From contig CANPZG010000008.1 in the NCBI GenBank assembly GCA_947588765.1, positions 1-40,200 on the forward strand: a stretch of DNA of 40,200 nt. The letters are read 5' to 3'. The position numbers and the translations under genes are program-made. The stretch comes from an uncultured Bacilli bacterium (GTDB lineage: Bacteria > Bacillota_I > Bacilli_A > RF39 > UBA660). Under the pieces are notes generated by a model that worked only from the letters and a program-made list of their open reading frames with translations, was not told the origin of the DNA and did no database searches. Shown in pieces: positions 1 to 6,897 of the stretch (its first letter is position 1; the number at the start of each line of letters is the position of its first letter).

Positions 1-99
1 AATACAATCAAAAAATATATTCAAGAACAAGAAACAGAAGATAGATTATTAGACAAAAGAAGTATGAAAGAATATAAGGACCCGTTTACGGGTAAGTAA
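1..99 (+). CDS. tnpA: IS200/IS605 TnpA transposase, C-terminal end (5' part outside window)
   Basis: An open frame enters from the left edge and stops at TAA 97-99, giving 32 residues that end SMKEYKDPFTGK. This tail (YI-x-EQE...D...S-x-KEY-x-DPF-x-G) matches my memory of the end of IS200-type Y1 transposases, which act on single-stranded DNA through a catalytic tyrosine upstream of this segment. The His-hydrophobic-His motif and the tyrosine lie outside the window, so intactness cannot be judged. The terminal hairpins that follow directly support the assignment. Confidence 0.65.
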   Translation, partial: NTIKKYIQEQETEDRLLDKRSMKEYKDPFTGK

Positions 100-212
100 G
101 GGAGTCAAAGGCAATTGGCAGACTAAAAAAGCCTCCAAATGGAGGCCGCCAGTAACTGGCCTTATAGGCCTTAGCGAAAAACCACGTCTTTTAGGCGTGG
201 ATTTTTATTTTG
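100..212 (+). mobile_element. right end of IS200/IS605-type element with stacked hairpins
   Basis: Directly after the transposase stop lie several short perfect hairpins: 131-136 with 141-146 (gcctcc/ggaggc), 148-153 with 155-160 (gccagt/actggc), and 182-188 with 194-200 (ccacgtc/ggcgtgg, one G-T pair) followed by a T-rich run. IS200/IS605 elements use subterminal hairpins rather than terminal inverted repeats, so this is read as the element's right end. The last hairpin plus T-run would also serve as a rho-independent terminator. The exact boundary cannot be fixed without an empty site. Confidence 0.6.
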
Positions 213-257
213 GTAAGGATATTAGTCATAATTTTTAGACTAGTTCTATTAAGAACG

Positions 258-293
258 TGATATAATTTATTTAACAAATGTTTTATAGGAGGT
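258..293 (+). promoter_or_regulatory. extended -10 promoter and Shine-Dalgarno of the HipA-like gene
   Basis: TGATATAAT (258-266) is an extended -10 and has no clear -35. An aggaggt SD (287-293) lies 5 nt before ATG 299. The same nine-base TGATATAAT recurs before three other genes here (3356-3364, 34574-34582, and 36637-36645 on the minus strand). Confidence 0.6.
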
Positions 294-298
294 ACTAA

Positions 299-1228
299 AT
301 GTATTCTGAAGAAGAAAAAGAGCAAATTAGCAAATTGGATCGCAATAATTTTCGTAAATTAAAACAAAAAGAAAATAAGGGGAAAGTTATACCAGTATCT
401 GATGATATTCTATATATTAGTAATTTTAATTTAGAAGTATTTTTTTATAATGATAAGAAAAAATATGGTGATAGTGGAAAATTATACTTAGCTACTAACA
501 AATATAATCATAAAGAAAAATATATATTAAAGCATGCGTTTTATGATTGCGCTTGTAATGAATATATTTATAGTAAAATAGGCAATAAAATGGGAATTAA
601 AATAGCCCCGGTAAAATTATTTATTTTAGATGATAAAAAAGATAAATTTAAAAGTGATTTTGTTTGTGGAGTAAAATATTTTGAAAATAGTGAACATGTT
701 AATTATAATTACATAGTTAAAAATAAAAATAATATTAGTAATTGGCAAGATTATTTTCGAATGCTTTGTCTAGAATCTTTATTTGAAGAGAGTGATGGGA
801 TTGAAGTTATAAAATATAACGATGAAATTTATAGAATAGATACAACAGCGGCATTTACAATATCTGAAACATATATTCAAATGTTAGCTTATGATTATAA
901 AGCTAATGGGATTAATATAAAAAATTTTGCAAAAAAAGAAATATTACGGCTAGCTAAAGGTAATACTGATTGGCGATTAAGTAGTTGGAAACATAGTATA
1001 GATTATTTTTTAGAAACATATGATCAAAAATATTTTGGTTATTATTTAGAAACTTTTAAATTATTTGAAAAAATTACCGAAAAGGATATTGAAGAATGGG
1101 TAAATATTTTAACATTTTTTTATCCTAATATGATTGGAGAATATTTCAAAATTTATTTTAAAAATTTAAAATTGGATGTTGAACAATTTCTTATTAATAT
1201 TGATAAACAAAATTTGGTGACAGTATAA
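299..1228 (+). CDS. hypothetical protein with HipA-like kinase-fold features
   Basis: This 309-residue protein starts at an ATG with a strong SD. Residues about 70-110 read YILKHAFYD..NEYIYSKIGNKMGI.IAPVKLF. That resembles the HipA/phosphoinositide-kinase-like segment in which a lysine-bearing strand is followed by an NE..YS.IG.K.GI helix and a P-V strand. Further on, RIDTTAAFT (about residue 180) may be a degenerate metal-binding region. No clean catalytic HRD/NxxD motif is visible, so activity is doubtful. There is no signal peptide or membrane segment. It stands alone between an IS end and rmuC with its own promoter. Kinase-like fold is a weak inference; an unrelated accessory protein is possible. 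Confidence 0.4.
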   Translation: MYSEEEKEQISKLDRNNFRKLKQKENKGKVIPVSDDILYISNFNLEVFFYNDKKKYGDSGKLYLATNKYNHKEKYILKHAFYDCACNEYIYSKIGNKMGIKIAPVKLFILDDKKDKFKSDFVCGVKYFENSEHVNYNYIVKNKNNISNWQDYFRMLCLESLFEESDGIEVIKYNDEIYRIDTTAAFTISETYIQMLAYDYKANGINIKNFAKKEILRLAKGNTDWRLSSWKHSIDYFLETYDQKYFGYYLETFKLFEKITEKDIEEWVNILTFFYPNMIGEYFKIYFKNLKLDVEQFLINIDKQNLVTV

Positions 1229-1291
1229 AAATATTATAAATTAAATTGTTTTATATGCAAACATATGTTATGATATATTAAGGTGATTAAT

Positions 1292-2374
1292 ATGATGGAG
1301 TATATTATAATAGGACTATTAGTTATTGTTATTATTTTACTTATAGTATTACTTTGTAAGAAAACTAATAATAATGATTTAACCGAAAGATTAGGTCATT
1401 TCGAAGCTAATATAAATAAAGAAATTGGTGATTTTAAATATAACTTTACGAAAGAATTATTAGCTGATTTTGAAAAATTAAATGAAAGAATTGAAAAGAA
1501 ACTTTCTTTAATTAGTGATGTGGTAAATGAACGATTAGATAAAAATTTTGATAAAAGTAATAAAACATTTATGAGTGTTTTAGAAAGATTAACTAAAATA
1601 GATGAAGCGCAAAAGAAAATAGATAGTTTAAGTAGTGAAATAGTTTCGTTACAAAGTGTTTTAACGGATAAGAAAACTCGTGGTACTTTTGGTGAGGTTA
1701 ACTTAGAGTATATTTTAAATAATGCTTTTGGTTCTAAGACGAGTGGCATATATGAAACGCAACATAAATTTAGTAATGGCTATATTGTTGATTGTCTTCT
1801 TTATGCTCCATCTCCTTTAGGTACGATTGCAATAGATTCGAAGTTTCCATTAGAAAATTATCAAAAAATGACGGATAAAACTAAGACTAAAGAAGAAAGA
1901 ATAATGGCTGAAAAATTATTTGTTAATGATGTTAAGAAACATATTTTAGATATTAGTGAAAAATATATTATCCCGGGGGAAACTACCGAAGAAGCAATTA
2001 TGTTTTTACCGGCGGAAGCCATATTTGCCGAAATTAATGCCTATCATCCTGAATTATTACAGTTTGCTTATAATAAAAAAGTATGGATAACTGGCCCTAC
2101 CACTTTAATAAGTACTTTATCCATTATTAGTATGATTATTAAAAATATGGAAAGAGATAAATATGCGAAAGTTATTCATGAAGAACTTAATAAATTAAGT
2201 ATTGAATTTACCCGTTATAAAGAAAGATGGGATAAATTATCTCGAAGTGTTAAAAGTGTTAATCAAAGTATTGAAGATTTGCATACCACGAGTGAAAAAA
2301 TTCAAAAAAGATTTGAAAGTATTAATGGGGTCGAAATTGCGAAAATAAGCAATCAAGAAAGAATCGATAATTAA
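1292..2374 (+). CDS. rmuC: DNA recombination protein RmuC
   Basis: This 361-residue protein has an N-terminal membrane anchor (about residues 4-24), a coiled coil up to about residue 125, and then the RmuC domain. The domain opens with the hallmark KKTRGTFGEVNLEYIL and continues with the PD-(D/E)XK-like AIDSKFPLENY. A C-terminal coiled coil follows. RmuC proteins limit inversions and rearrangements and are thought to be membrane-tethered nuclease-fold factors. The in-frame GTG at 1283 lies inside the SD (aggtg 1281-1285), so ATG 1292 is preferred, with ATG 1295 as an alternative. The length is typical of Gram-positive members. Confidence 0.9.
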   Translation: MMEYIIIGLLVIVIILLIVLLCKKTNNNDLTERLGHFEANINKEIGDFKYNFTKELLADFEKLNERIEKKLSLISDVVNERLDKNFDKSNKTFMSVLERLTKIDEAQKKIDSLSSEIVSLQSVLTDKKTRGTFGEVNLEYILNNAFGSKTSGIYETQHKFSNGYIVDCLLYAPSPLGTIAIDSKFPLENYQKMTDKTKTKEERIMAEKLFVNDVKKHILDISEKYIIPGETTEEAIMFLPAEAIFAEINAYHPELLQFAYNKKVWITGPTTLISTLSIISMIIKNMERDKYAKVIHEELNKLSIEFTRYKERWDKLSRSVKSVNQSIEDLHTTSEKIQKRFESINGVEIAKISNQERIDN

Positions 2375-2384
2375 GGTATTTTTA

Positions 2385-2413
2385 TTGCACTAATAATAAA
2401 TATAAGTTATAAT
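2385..2413 (+). promoter_or_regulatory. sigma-A promoter of the HTH-metallophosphoesterase gene
   Basis: TTGCAC (2385-2390), a 17-nt spacer and TATAAT (2408-2413) form a near-consensus housekeeping promoter 26 nt upstream of ATG 2440. The leader carries a G-rich SD (gggatgggg). Confidence 0.7.
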
Positions 2414-2439
2414 TTTTCTATGGGATGGGGGAATAACTT

Positions 2440-3333
2440 ATGAAGATAGCTGATATTTTATTAACTAAATTAATGGAAGGTACAACAATTAATGAACTTA
2501 TGGTAGCTACTAATTTGTCTTTTAAAAAAGTATGTTATCATTTATATTTATTAAAAGCTTGGGGATATAATATAAGATATGATTATTTTTCGAATGGTGA
2601 AATTAAATGTAGTTTAACTAATGAAGTTCATGAAAATAAAAGAAATAATTTATATGTGGTTAACAATGAAAAGAAATTAAAAGTTATATTATTATCTGAT
2701 TTGCATTTAACGAGTGCAAATGAAAGATTAGATTTATTAAATGAAGTCTACGATTATATGGTAAATGAAAACATTCATATTATCTTAAATGGTGGCGATA
2801 TTTTAGATGGTTTTGTTGGTTCTGGTGATAGACTTTATTCCACAGGAATCGAACAAATAAAATATTTAATTAATAATCATCCTTATCAAAAAGATATCAT
2901 TAGTTTTATCTGTCTAGGAGATCATGACAAAAGTATATTGAAAAAAAGTAATATTGATATAATTAATGCATTAAAATCATTTCGCTTAGATTTAGTACCT
3001 TTAGGGTACAATAATGCTAAGTTAAAAATATATGATGATGAAGTAACTCTAAGACATTTATCAAGCGATAAAGAAATGAGTGATGGTTTAATTTTATCTG
3101 GTCATTCGCATTGTTTTAAGTTGACAGCAACCCCGGAACATACACATTTAGTTTTACCTTCTTTATCTAATATTTCTGTTAATAATTTTTCTTATCCCGG
3201 ATTTATTAAAGCTACTTTAGATTTTAAAGATGGTTTAATCGTTCATAGTTTATTTGAACAATACTTATGGATGGAAAAGTTAGAAAAAGTAAATGAAGTT
3301 GTAAGTCAAATGGAAAGAAAATTAAAAAAATAA
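2440..3333 (+). CDS. metallophosphoesterase with N-terminal helix-turn-helix
   Basis: This protein has 297 residues. Residues 1-45 look like a small HTH (TINELMVATNLSFKKVCYHLYLLKAWG). Residues 80-280 form a calcineurin-like phosphoesterase with all metal-binding blocks in order: SDLHL 86-90, NGGD 117-120, GDHD 160-163 and GHSH 221-224. The third block has Asp where most family members have Asn (GNHD), still a plausible ligand. Substrates could be a cyclic dinucleotide, nucleotide or phosphoester; none is shown by the sequence. The HTH suggests either nucleic-acid targeting or a regulator whose partner domain is an enzyme. It has its own promoter. Confidence 0.75.
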   Translation: MKIADILLTKLMEGTTINELMVATNLSFKKVCYHLYLLKAWGYNIRYDYFSNGEIKCSLTNEVHENKRNNLYVVNNEKKLKVILLSDLHLTSANERLDLLNEVYDYMVNENIHIILNGGDILDGFVGSGDRLYSTGIEQIKYLINNHPYQKDIISFICLGDHDKSILKKSNIDIINALKSFRLDLVPLGYNNAKLKIYDDEVTLRHLSSDKEMSDGLILSGHSHCFKLTATPEHTHLVLPSLSNISVNNFSYPGFIKATLDFKDGLIVHSLFEQYLWMEKLEKVNEVVSQMERKLKK

Positions 3334-3355
3334 GATTAATAAAATAAATAATGTA

Positions 3356-3364
3356 TGATATAAT
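3356..3364 (+). promoter_or_regulatory. extended -10 promoter of the four-gene COG2426-dusB run
   Basis: TGATATAAT, identical to the element at 258-266, lies 23 nt upstream of ATG 3388. A weak SD (taggatt) sits between. No convincing -35 is seen, as is common for extended -10 promoters. Confidence 0.5.
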
Positions 3365-3387
3365 TAGTTAGATAGGATTGTGATAAT

Positions 3388-3903
3388 ATGGAAAGTATTG
3401 TAGCTTTTTTTGTGAAAATTTTTGGTTTTTTAGGAACGACTATGTTAGGCAAAAATCTAACTATTTTTTTGATTTCTTTAATGCCAATTTTAGAATTAAG
3501 GGGAGGGATGTTAGCCGCATCTTGTTTATTAAATTTAAATCCTTATACTAGTTTATTAGTTTGTATAATAGCAAATATTATTCCTATTCCGTTGATATTA
3601 TGGTTTATTACTCCAGTATTTGATTATTTTAAAAAGAAAAAGTTTTTAAAAGGATTTGCTAATTGGTGTGAAAAACATGCGCAAAAGAATTTTGGTAAAA
3701 TTGATTCTTTAAAATATTATGGGTTATTTGCGTTTGTTGCCATCCCTTTACCAACAACAGGAGCTTGGACTGGGTGCTTAATAGCCTCACTTTTAGGTTT
3801 AGATAAGAAAAAATCAATGTTTGCCGCGATGGCTGGAGTTGTGGCTGCTGGTTTAATTATGTTAATTGTTTCATATGGCCTTCTTGGGGGTATCTGTGGA
3901 TGA
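3388..3903 (+). CDS. COG2426 small multi-drug export-type membrane protein
   Basis: This 171-residue integral membrane protein carries the two family signatures: LISLMPILELRGG near residue 30 and AIPLPTTGAWTG(C) near residue 118, each followed by hydrophobic helices. Pfam calls this family 'putative small multi-drug export protein', but transport has little direct support and the fold is related to re-entrant-loop DedA/VTT-type proteins. It is first in a run of overlapping genes; its stop overlaps the next start by ATGA at 3900-3903, so the two are probably translationally coupled. Confidence 0.8.
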   Translation: MESIVAFFVKIFGFLGTTMLGKNLTIFLISLMPILELRGGMLAASCLLNLNPYTSLLVCIIANIIPIPLILWFITPVFDYFKKKKFLKGFANWCEKHAQKNFGKIDSLKYYGLFAFVAIPLPTTGAWTGCLIASLLGLDKKKSMFAAMAGVVAAGLIMLIVSYGLLGGICG

Positions 3904-4508
3904 TTATCTATTTAATTAGTAATAATTTAGTAATTGATGATATTAATTATGAAAGTGATGTGCCCGTGGATGAAAAAAGAATAAATCGTCCTTTATCAAT
4001 CGATGGGGAAAAGTTGGCTGCCAAATTAAGTGAAAAAATAGTTGTTAGTGAAATATATTCCTCAGCTTTTGCTTCATCCATTGCAACAGCCAAATACATA
4101 GCTTGTAAAAACAATTTAATTATCAATATCAATTCGGCTTTAAATGATATTAAAATTGGAGAAATGGTTCGACACAATATTAAAATGTTACGGTTTATGC
4201 AAGATCGTAATTTTGATTATAAATATGTTAATGGTGAATCCTTAAATGATGGTAAAAGAAGAATATTGCCTTTATTTAAAAAAATTATGAGTAGGAATGC
4301 AGATACAGCGATAATTACCCATAAAAGAATAATAATGAGTTTATTATTAAATTATTTAGATACGGGGTATAATTTAGATGAACGACTAATTTTAAGTTTT
4401 AAAGACAAGGTTGTTTTAGATGATAATGAAAATGATTGTGATATTTTAAAATTAACAATTAATGAAGAAAAAATTGAAAATATTGAAGTTTTAGAAATAG
4501 AAAGGTGA
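3900..4508 (+). CDS. histidine-phosphatase-fold protein with lost RHG catalytic motif
   Basis: The 202 residues follow the phosphoglycerate-mutase/histidine-phosphatase layout. A first strand reads MIIYLISNN, then comes LSIDGEKLAAKL (family: LT..G..QA..L), IYSSAFASSIATAKYIA (family: ..SS...A..TA..) and later TAIITHKRIIMSLL (family: ..V.H...I..L). The diagnostic RHG, whose His is the phospho-acceptor, is replaced by SNN (residues 7-9). The late THK keeps a histidine. The protein is therefore probably catalytically dead as a classical phosphatase and may act by binding. It overlaps its upstream neighbour by 4 nt, and its stop lies inside the next gene's SD. Confidence 0.6.
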   Translation: MIIYLISNNLVIDDINYESDVPVDEKRINRPLSIDGEKLAAKLSEKIVVSEIYSSAFASSIATAKYIACKNNLIININSALNDIKIGEMVRHNIKMLRFMQDRNFDYKYVNGESLNDGKRRILPLFKKIMSRNADTAIITHKRIIMSLLLNYLDTGYNLDERLILSFKDKVVLDDNENDCDILKLTINEEKIENIEVLEIER

Positions 4509-4516
4509 GAATAAAA

Positions 4517-5080
4517 ATGGAAGTAAATGTTAGTGTAGGTATTAGTGCAAGGCATATTCATTTAACCAAAGAAAATTATGAAAAGTTATTTGATCATGAA
4601 ATGACTAAGAAAGCTGATTTAAATCAAATTGGCCAATTCGCCGCCAATGAAACGGTTACAATTAAAACATCAAAAGGTGAGTTAAAAAATGTGCGGATTG
4701 TTGGGCCTTGTCGGGAATACAATCAAGTTGAAATAGCAGCATCTGATGCCCGGGTTTTAGGAATTGACCCACCAGTTAGAAGAAGTGGAGAATCAAGTGG
4801 GGCAGCAGTTGTTGAGGTTATTACCGAAAAAGGTAAAATTGAATTAGATAATTGTATTATTGCTAATCGACATGTGCATATGAATCCAAAAAAGGCTGAA
4901 GAATTAGGGGTTGTAAATAGAGAACTATTAACTTTAGAAATAGATGGTACTAAAAAAGGAAACTTAGAAGTTGAAGTTGTTGTTACCGATAATGGTTATT
5001 TTGAAGTACATTTAGATACGGATGATGCTAATGCTTTTCTTTTAAAAAGTGGAGTGCAAGAAAAATTAATAATTAGGTGA
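4517..5080 (+). CDS. pduL: PduL-type phosphate acyltransferase
   Basis: This 187-residue protein matches PduL, the zinc-dependent enzyme that interconverts acyl-CoA and acyl-phosphate and replaces Pta in many anaerobes. The two PduL halves are visible: SARHIHLT (10-17) with IVGPCREYNQVEIA (61-74), and ANRHVHM (116-122) with VHLDTDDANA (164-173). The paired HxH motifs supply zinc ligands. There is no N-terminal encapsulation peptide and no microcompartment genes nearby, so a cytosolic acetate/ATP-generating role is the simplest reading. ATG 4517 is chosen because the in-frame GTG 4505 is part of the SD (aggtgag). Confidence 0.9.
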   Translation: MEVNVSVGISARHIHLTKENYEKLFDHEMTKKADLNQIGQFAANETVTIKTSKGELKNVRIVGPCREYNQVEIAASDARVLGIDPPVRRSGESSGAAVVEVITEKGKIELDNCIIANRHVHMNPKKAEELGVVNRELLTLEIDGTKKGNLEVEVVVTDNGYFEVHLDTDDANAFLLKSGVQEKLIIR

Positions 5081-5085
5081 TATAC

Positions 5086-6081
5086 GTGAAATGGAATATT
5101 GGAAATATTGAAATTAAAAATCAAGTTGTTTTAGCCCCGATGGCGGGAATATCAAATCCAACCTATATTAAAATTTGTGAAGATATGGGTGCAGGCTATG
5201 CTATAAGTGAACTTATAAGTGCCGAAGCTATAACAAGAGGCAACAAAAAAACATTTGAGATGTTAAATGGTTTTGATAAATTAAATATTCCCGTAGCTAT
5301 TCAAATTTTTGGCTCTAATCCTAAAAAGATGGCCGAAGCGGCAAAAATATTAGTTAAGGATTATCATACTCAAATAATTGATATTAATATGGGCTGTCCG
5401 GTGCCGAAGGTTGCGATTAAAAATGAAGCTGGTAGTGCCTTAATGAAAAATCCAGATAAAGTTCGTGAAATTGTTTCGACTGTTGTTAAAGCTGTTAATG
5501 TTCCGGTTACTGTGAAAATAAGAAGTGGCTGGGATGAATCTTGGGTTAATGCGGTAGAAATTGCTAAAATATGCGAAGAAGCTGGGGCTAAAGCGATTGC
5601 TATACATGCTAGGACCAGAAGTCAAGGTTATGGAGGAAAAGCTAACTGGCAAATTATTAAAGATGTAGTTGAAGCTGTAAATATCCCAGTCATTGGTAAT
5701 GGGGATATTACCTCTTGCTATTTAGCCAAAAAAATGCTCGAAGAAACAAAATGCACGGCGGTTATGATTGGTCGGGGGTTACTTGGTAATCCATGGCTAA
5801 TTAAAGAAACCATAGACTTTTTAGAAAATGATGCTGAACCTCAAGAAGTGAGTTTTGAAGAAAAAATAAAAATGATGAAATATCATTTACAAGAATTATT
5901 AAAGATAAAATGCGAAAAAGAAGCGATATTAGAAATACGCAGTCATTTTCTTTATTATCTAAGAGGAATGCCGGAAAATAAAAGTATTAAAGTGGCTTTA
6001 TGTGGGGCTAAAACTAAAGAAGAAATGTTTAGTATTTTAGATAATTATTTATCTTATTTAACAAAAAATGAAAAAATTTAA
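5086..6081 (+). CDS. dusB: tRNA-dihydrouridine synthase, DusB type
   Basis: This FMN-dependent enzyme reduces uridine in the tRNA D-loop. The TIM-barrel markers are present: VVLAPMAGISN (14-24), DINMGCPVPKV with catalytic Cys104, HARTR, the phosphate-binding GNGDI, and GRGLLGNPWL. Length (331 residues) is normal. The likely start is GTG 5086, five bases after the aggtga SD at 5075-5080; the upstream in-frame GTG 5077 lies inside that SD. The residues after it (KWNIGNIEIKNQ) match the usual DusB beginning. It ends the four-gene run. Confidence 0.93.
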   Translation: MKWNIGNIEIKNQVVLAPMAGISNPTYIKICEDMGAGYAISELISAEAITRGNKKTFEMLNGFDKLNIPVAIQIFGSNPKKMAEAAKILVKDYHTQIIDINMGCPVPKVAIKNEAGSALMKNPDKVREIVSTVVKAVNVPVTVKIRSGWDESWVNAVEIAKICEEAGAKAIAIHARTRSQGYGGKANWQIIKDVVEAVNIPVIGNGDITSCYLAKKMLEETKCTAVMIGRGLLGNPWLIKETIDFLENDAEPQEVSFEEKIKMMKYHLQELLKIKCEKEAILEIRSHFLYYLRGMPENKSIKVALCGAKTKEEMFSILDNYLSYLTKNEKI

Positions 6082-6095
6082 ACTTTTCTACCAAA

Positions 6096-6124
6096 TTCGA
6101 CAATTTTTTCTTAAACAATATAGT
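6096..6124 (+). promoter_or_regulatory. putative Spo0A box overlapping the -35 of the SirA-like gene
   Basis: ttcgacaa (6096-6103) is the reverse complement of TTGTCGAA, matching the Spo0A box TGNCGAA. It sits where a -35 would be, 17 nt before TATAGT (6119-6124). Spo0A-activated sigma-A promoters place the box there. Bacillus sirA is Spo0A-controlled, which fits the gene downstream. SD aggtg is at 6136-6140. Confidence 0.5.
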
Positions 6125-6146
6125 ATTATTATCCCAGGTGATAATA

Positions 6147-6563
6147 ATGCGAACGTTTTATATTTTTAAAATTAACAAGGAATTAAGTAATATTTTGTTA
6201 GAAAGTCCTTATGTTTTATACAAATCTTTGGAAGGAATCTATTTATTAGATAAAGAAAGTATTAATATTGGTAAAGATATGTTAGAAGAAATAACTTTAC
6301 GAATTGATATTGATAAATACAATAAGTTACTTTATGAAAAAAATAAAGATAATGATTTTTATATGAAAATAGGTAATAATCATCGCATCTATAATAAGTA
6401 TCGAGCTGAAGAAACTAATATTATTGTTAAAGGAACGCATATATTACTAACTACAAATGTTTTACCTAAAAATTTAAATTTATTTTTACCTACCAATGAT
6501 TTATTTGTTTGTGATTTTGCTAATCGTGATTATTTTTGGTTACAAATGTTAGTTAATAATTAA
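6147..6563 (+). CDS. SirA-like protein (possible sporulation inhibitor of replication)
   Basis: This 138-residue protein begins MRTFYIFKINKELSN, close to the SirA opening (aromatic-rich strand, then a helix). It ends FVCDFANRDYFWLQML, which recalls the D-F-...-WL end of SirA. Bacillus SirA binds DnaA domain I to block new rounds of replication at sporulation. The middle is divergent, so the call is tentative. A Spo0A-like box sits at the -35. The start is ATG 6147, because GTG 6138 lies inside the SD. Its last codons and stop are the left copy of a 27-bp direct repeat. Confidence 0.4.
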   Translation: MRTFYIFKINKELSNILLESPYVLYKSLEGIYLLDKESINIGKDMLEEITLRIDIDKYNKLLYEKNKDNDFYMKIGNNHRIYNKYRAEETNIIVKGTHILLTTNVLPKNLNLFLPTNDLFVCDFANRDYFWLQMLVNN

Positions 6564-6838
6564 GTAGTTATCGAAAATGTGCATTTTACATAGAAGTGTG
6601 ACAATATTCCAATTTGCCACTAAAAGTCAAGGAACCCAAGTTATGATTGATTTGCAGAAAGGCAGCAAACAATACTGCAAATTAAAAAATTATATCATAA
6701 CTTGCCTAACTTTTAGTGTTTTCTCGGCATAATGTCTATTCAAAGAAGATAAAATGCACAGTGTAGGTTTGCTAACCATATACCGTTGTCACATATGTTT
6801 GGCAAACCTACAGTTAATAATTAAGTAGTTATCGAAAA
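6551..6838. repeat. folded element bounded by 27-bp direct repeats
   Basis: The sequence 6551-6577 (last codons and stop of the SirA-like gene plus 12 nt) is repeated exactly at 6812-6838. The intervening 234 nt are nearly all foldable. 6578-6588 pairs perfectly with 6750-6760, 6618-6627 with 6709-6718, 6637-6647 with 6694-6704, and 6651-6657 with 6675-6681, making one long interrupted stem. A second hairpin pairs 6762-6772 with 6802-6812. No ORF of note lies inside. It could be a MITE-like insertion with an unusually long target duplication, a site-specific cassette, or a structured RNA. The right repeat copy lies just before the next promoter. Confidence 0.75.
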
Positions 6839-6842
6839 ATTG

Positions 6843-6871
6843 TTGCTAAAAAACTATAAACATGCTAAAAT
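6843..6871 (+). promoter_or_regulatory. sigma-A promoter of the coiled-coil protein gene
   Basis: TTGCTA (6843-6848), a 17-nt spacer and TAAAAT (6866-6871, preceded by TGC) form a good promoter. Transcription would begin near 6878, so ATG 6874 is not the start and ATG 6898 is chosen. Confidence 0.65.
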
Positions 6872-6897
6872 AAATGCTACAAAAAAGGGTTTTGGTT

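Noticed and set aside
1283-1291. Upstream in-frame GTG starts (also at 4505, 5077, 6138, 8376, 17145 and others)
   Set aside because: Each GTG is part of an aggtg Shine-Dalgarno; the real starts lie about 9-12 nt downstream.
6551-6838. Retron msr-msd or CRISPR-like reading of the folded element
   Set aside because: No reverse transcriptase or Cas gene is nearby, and the repeat occurs only twice.
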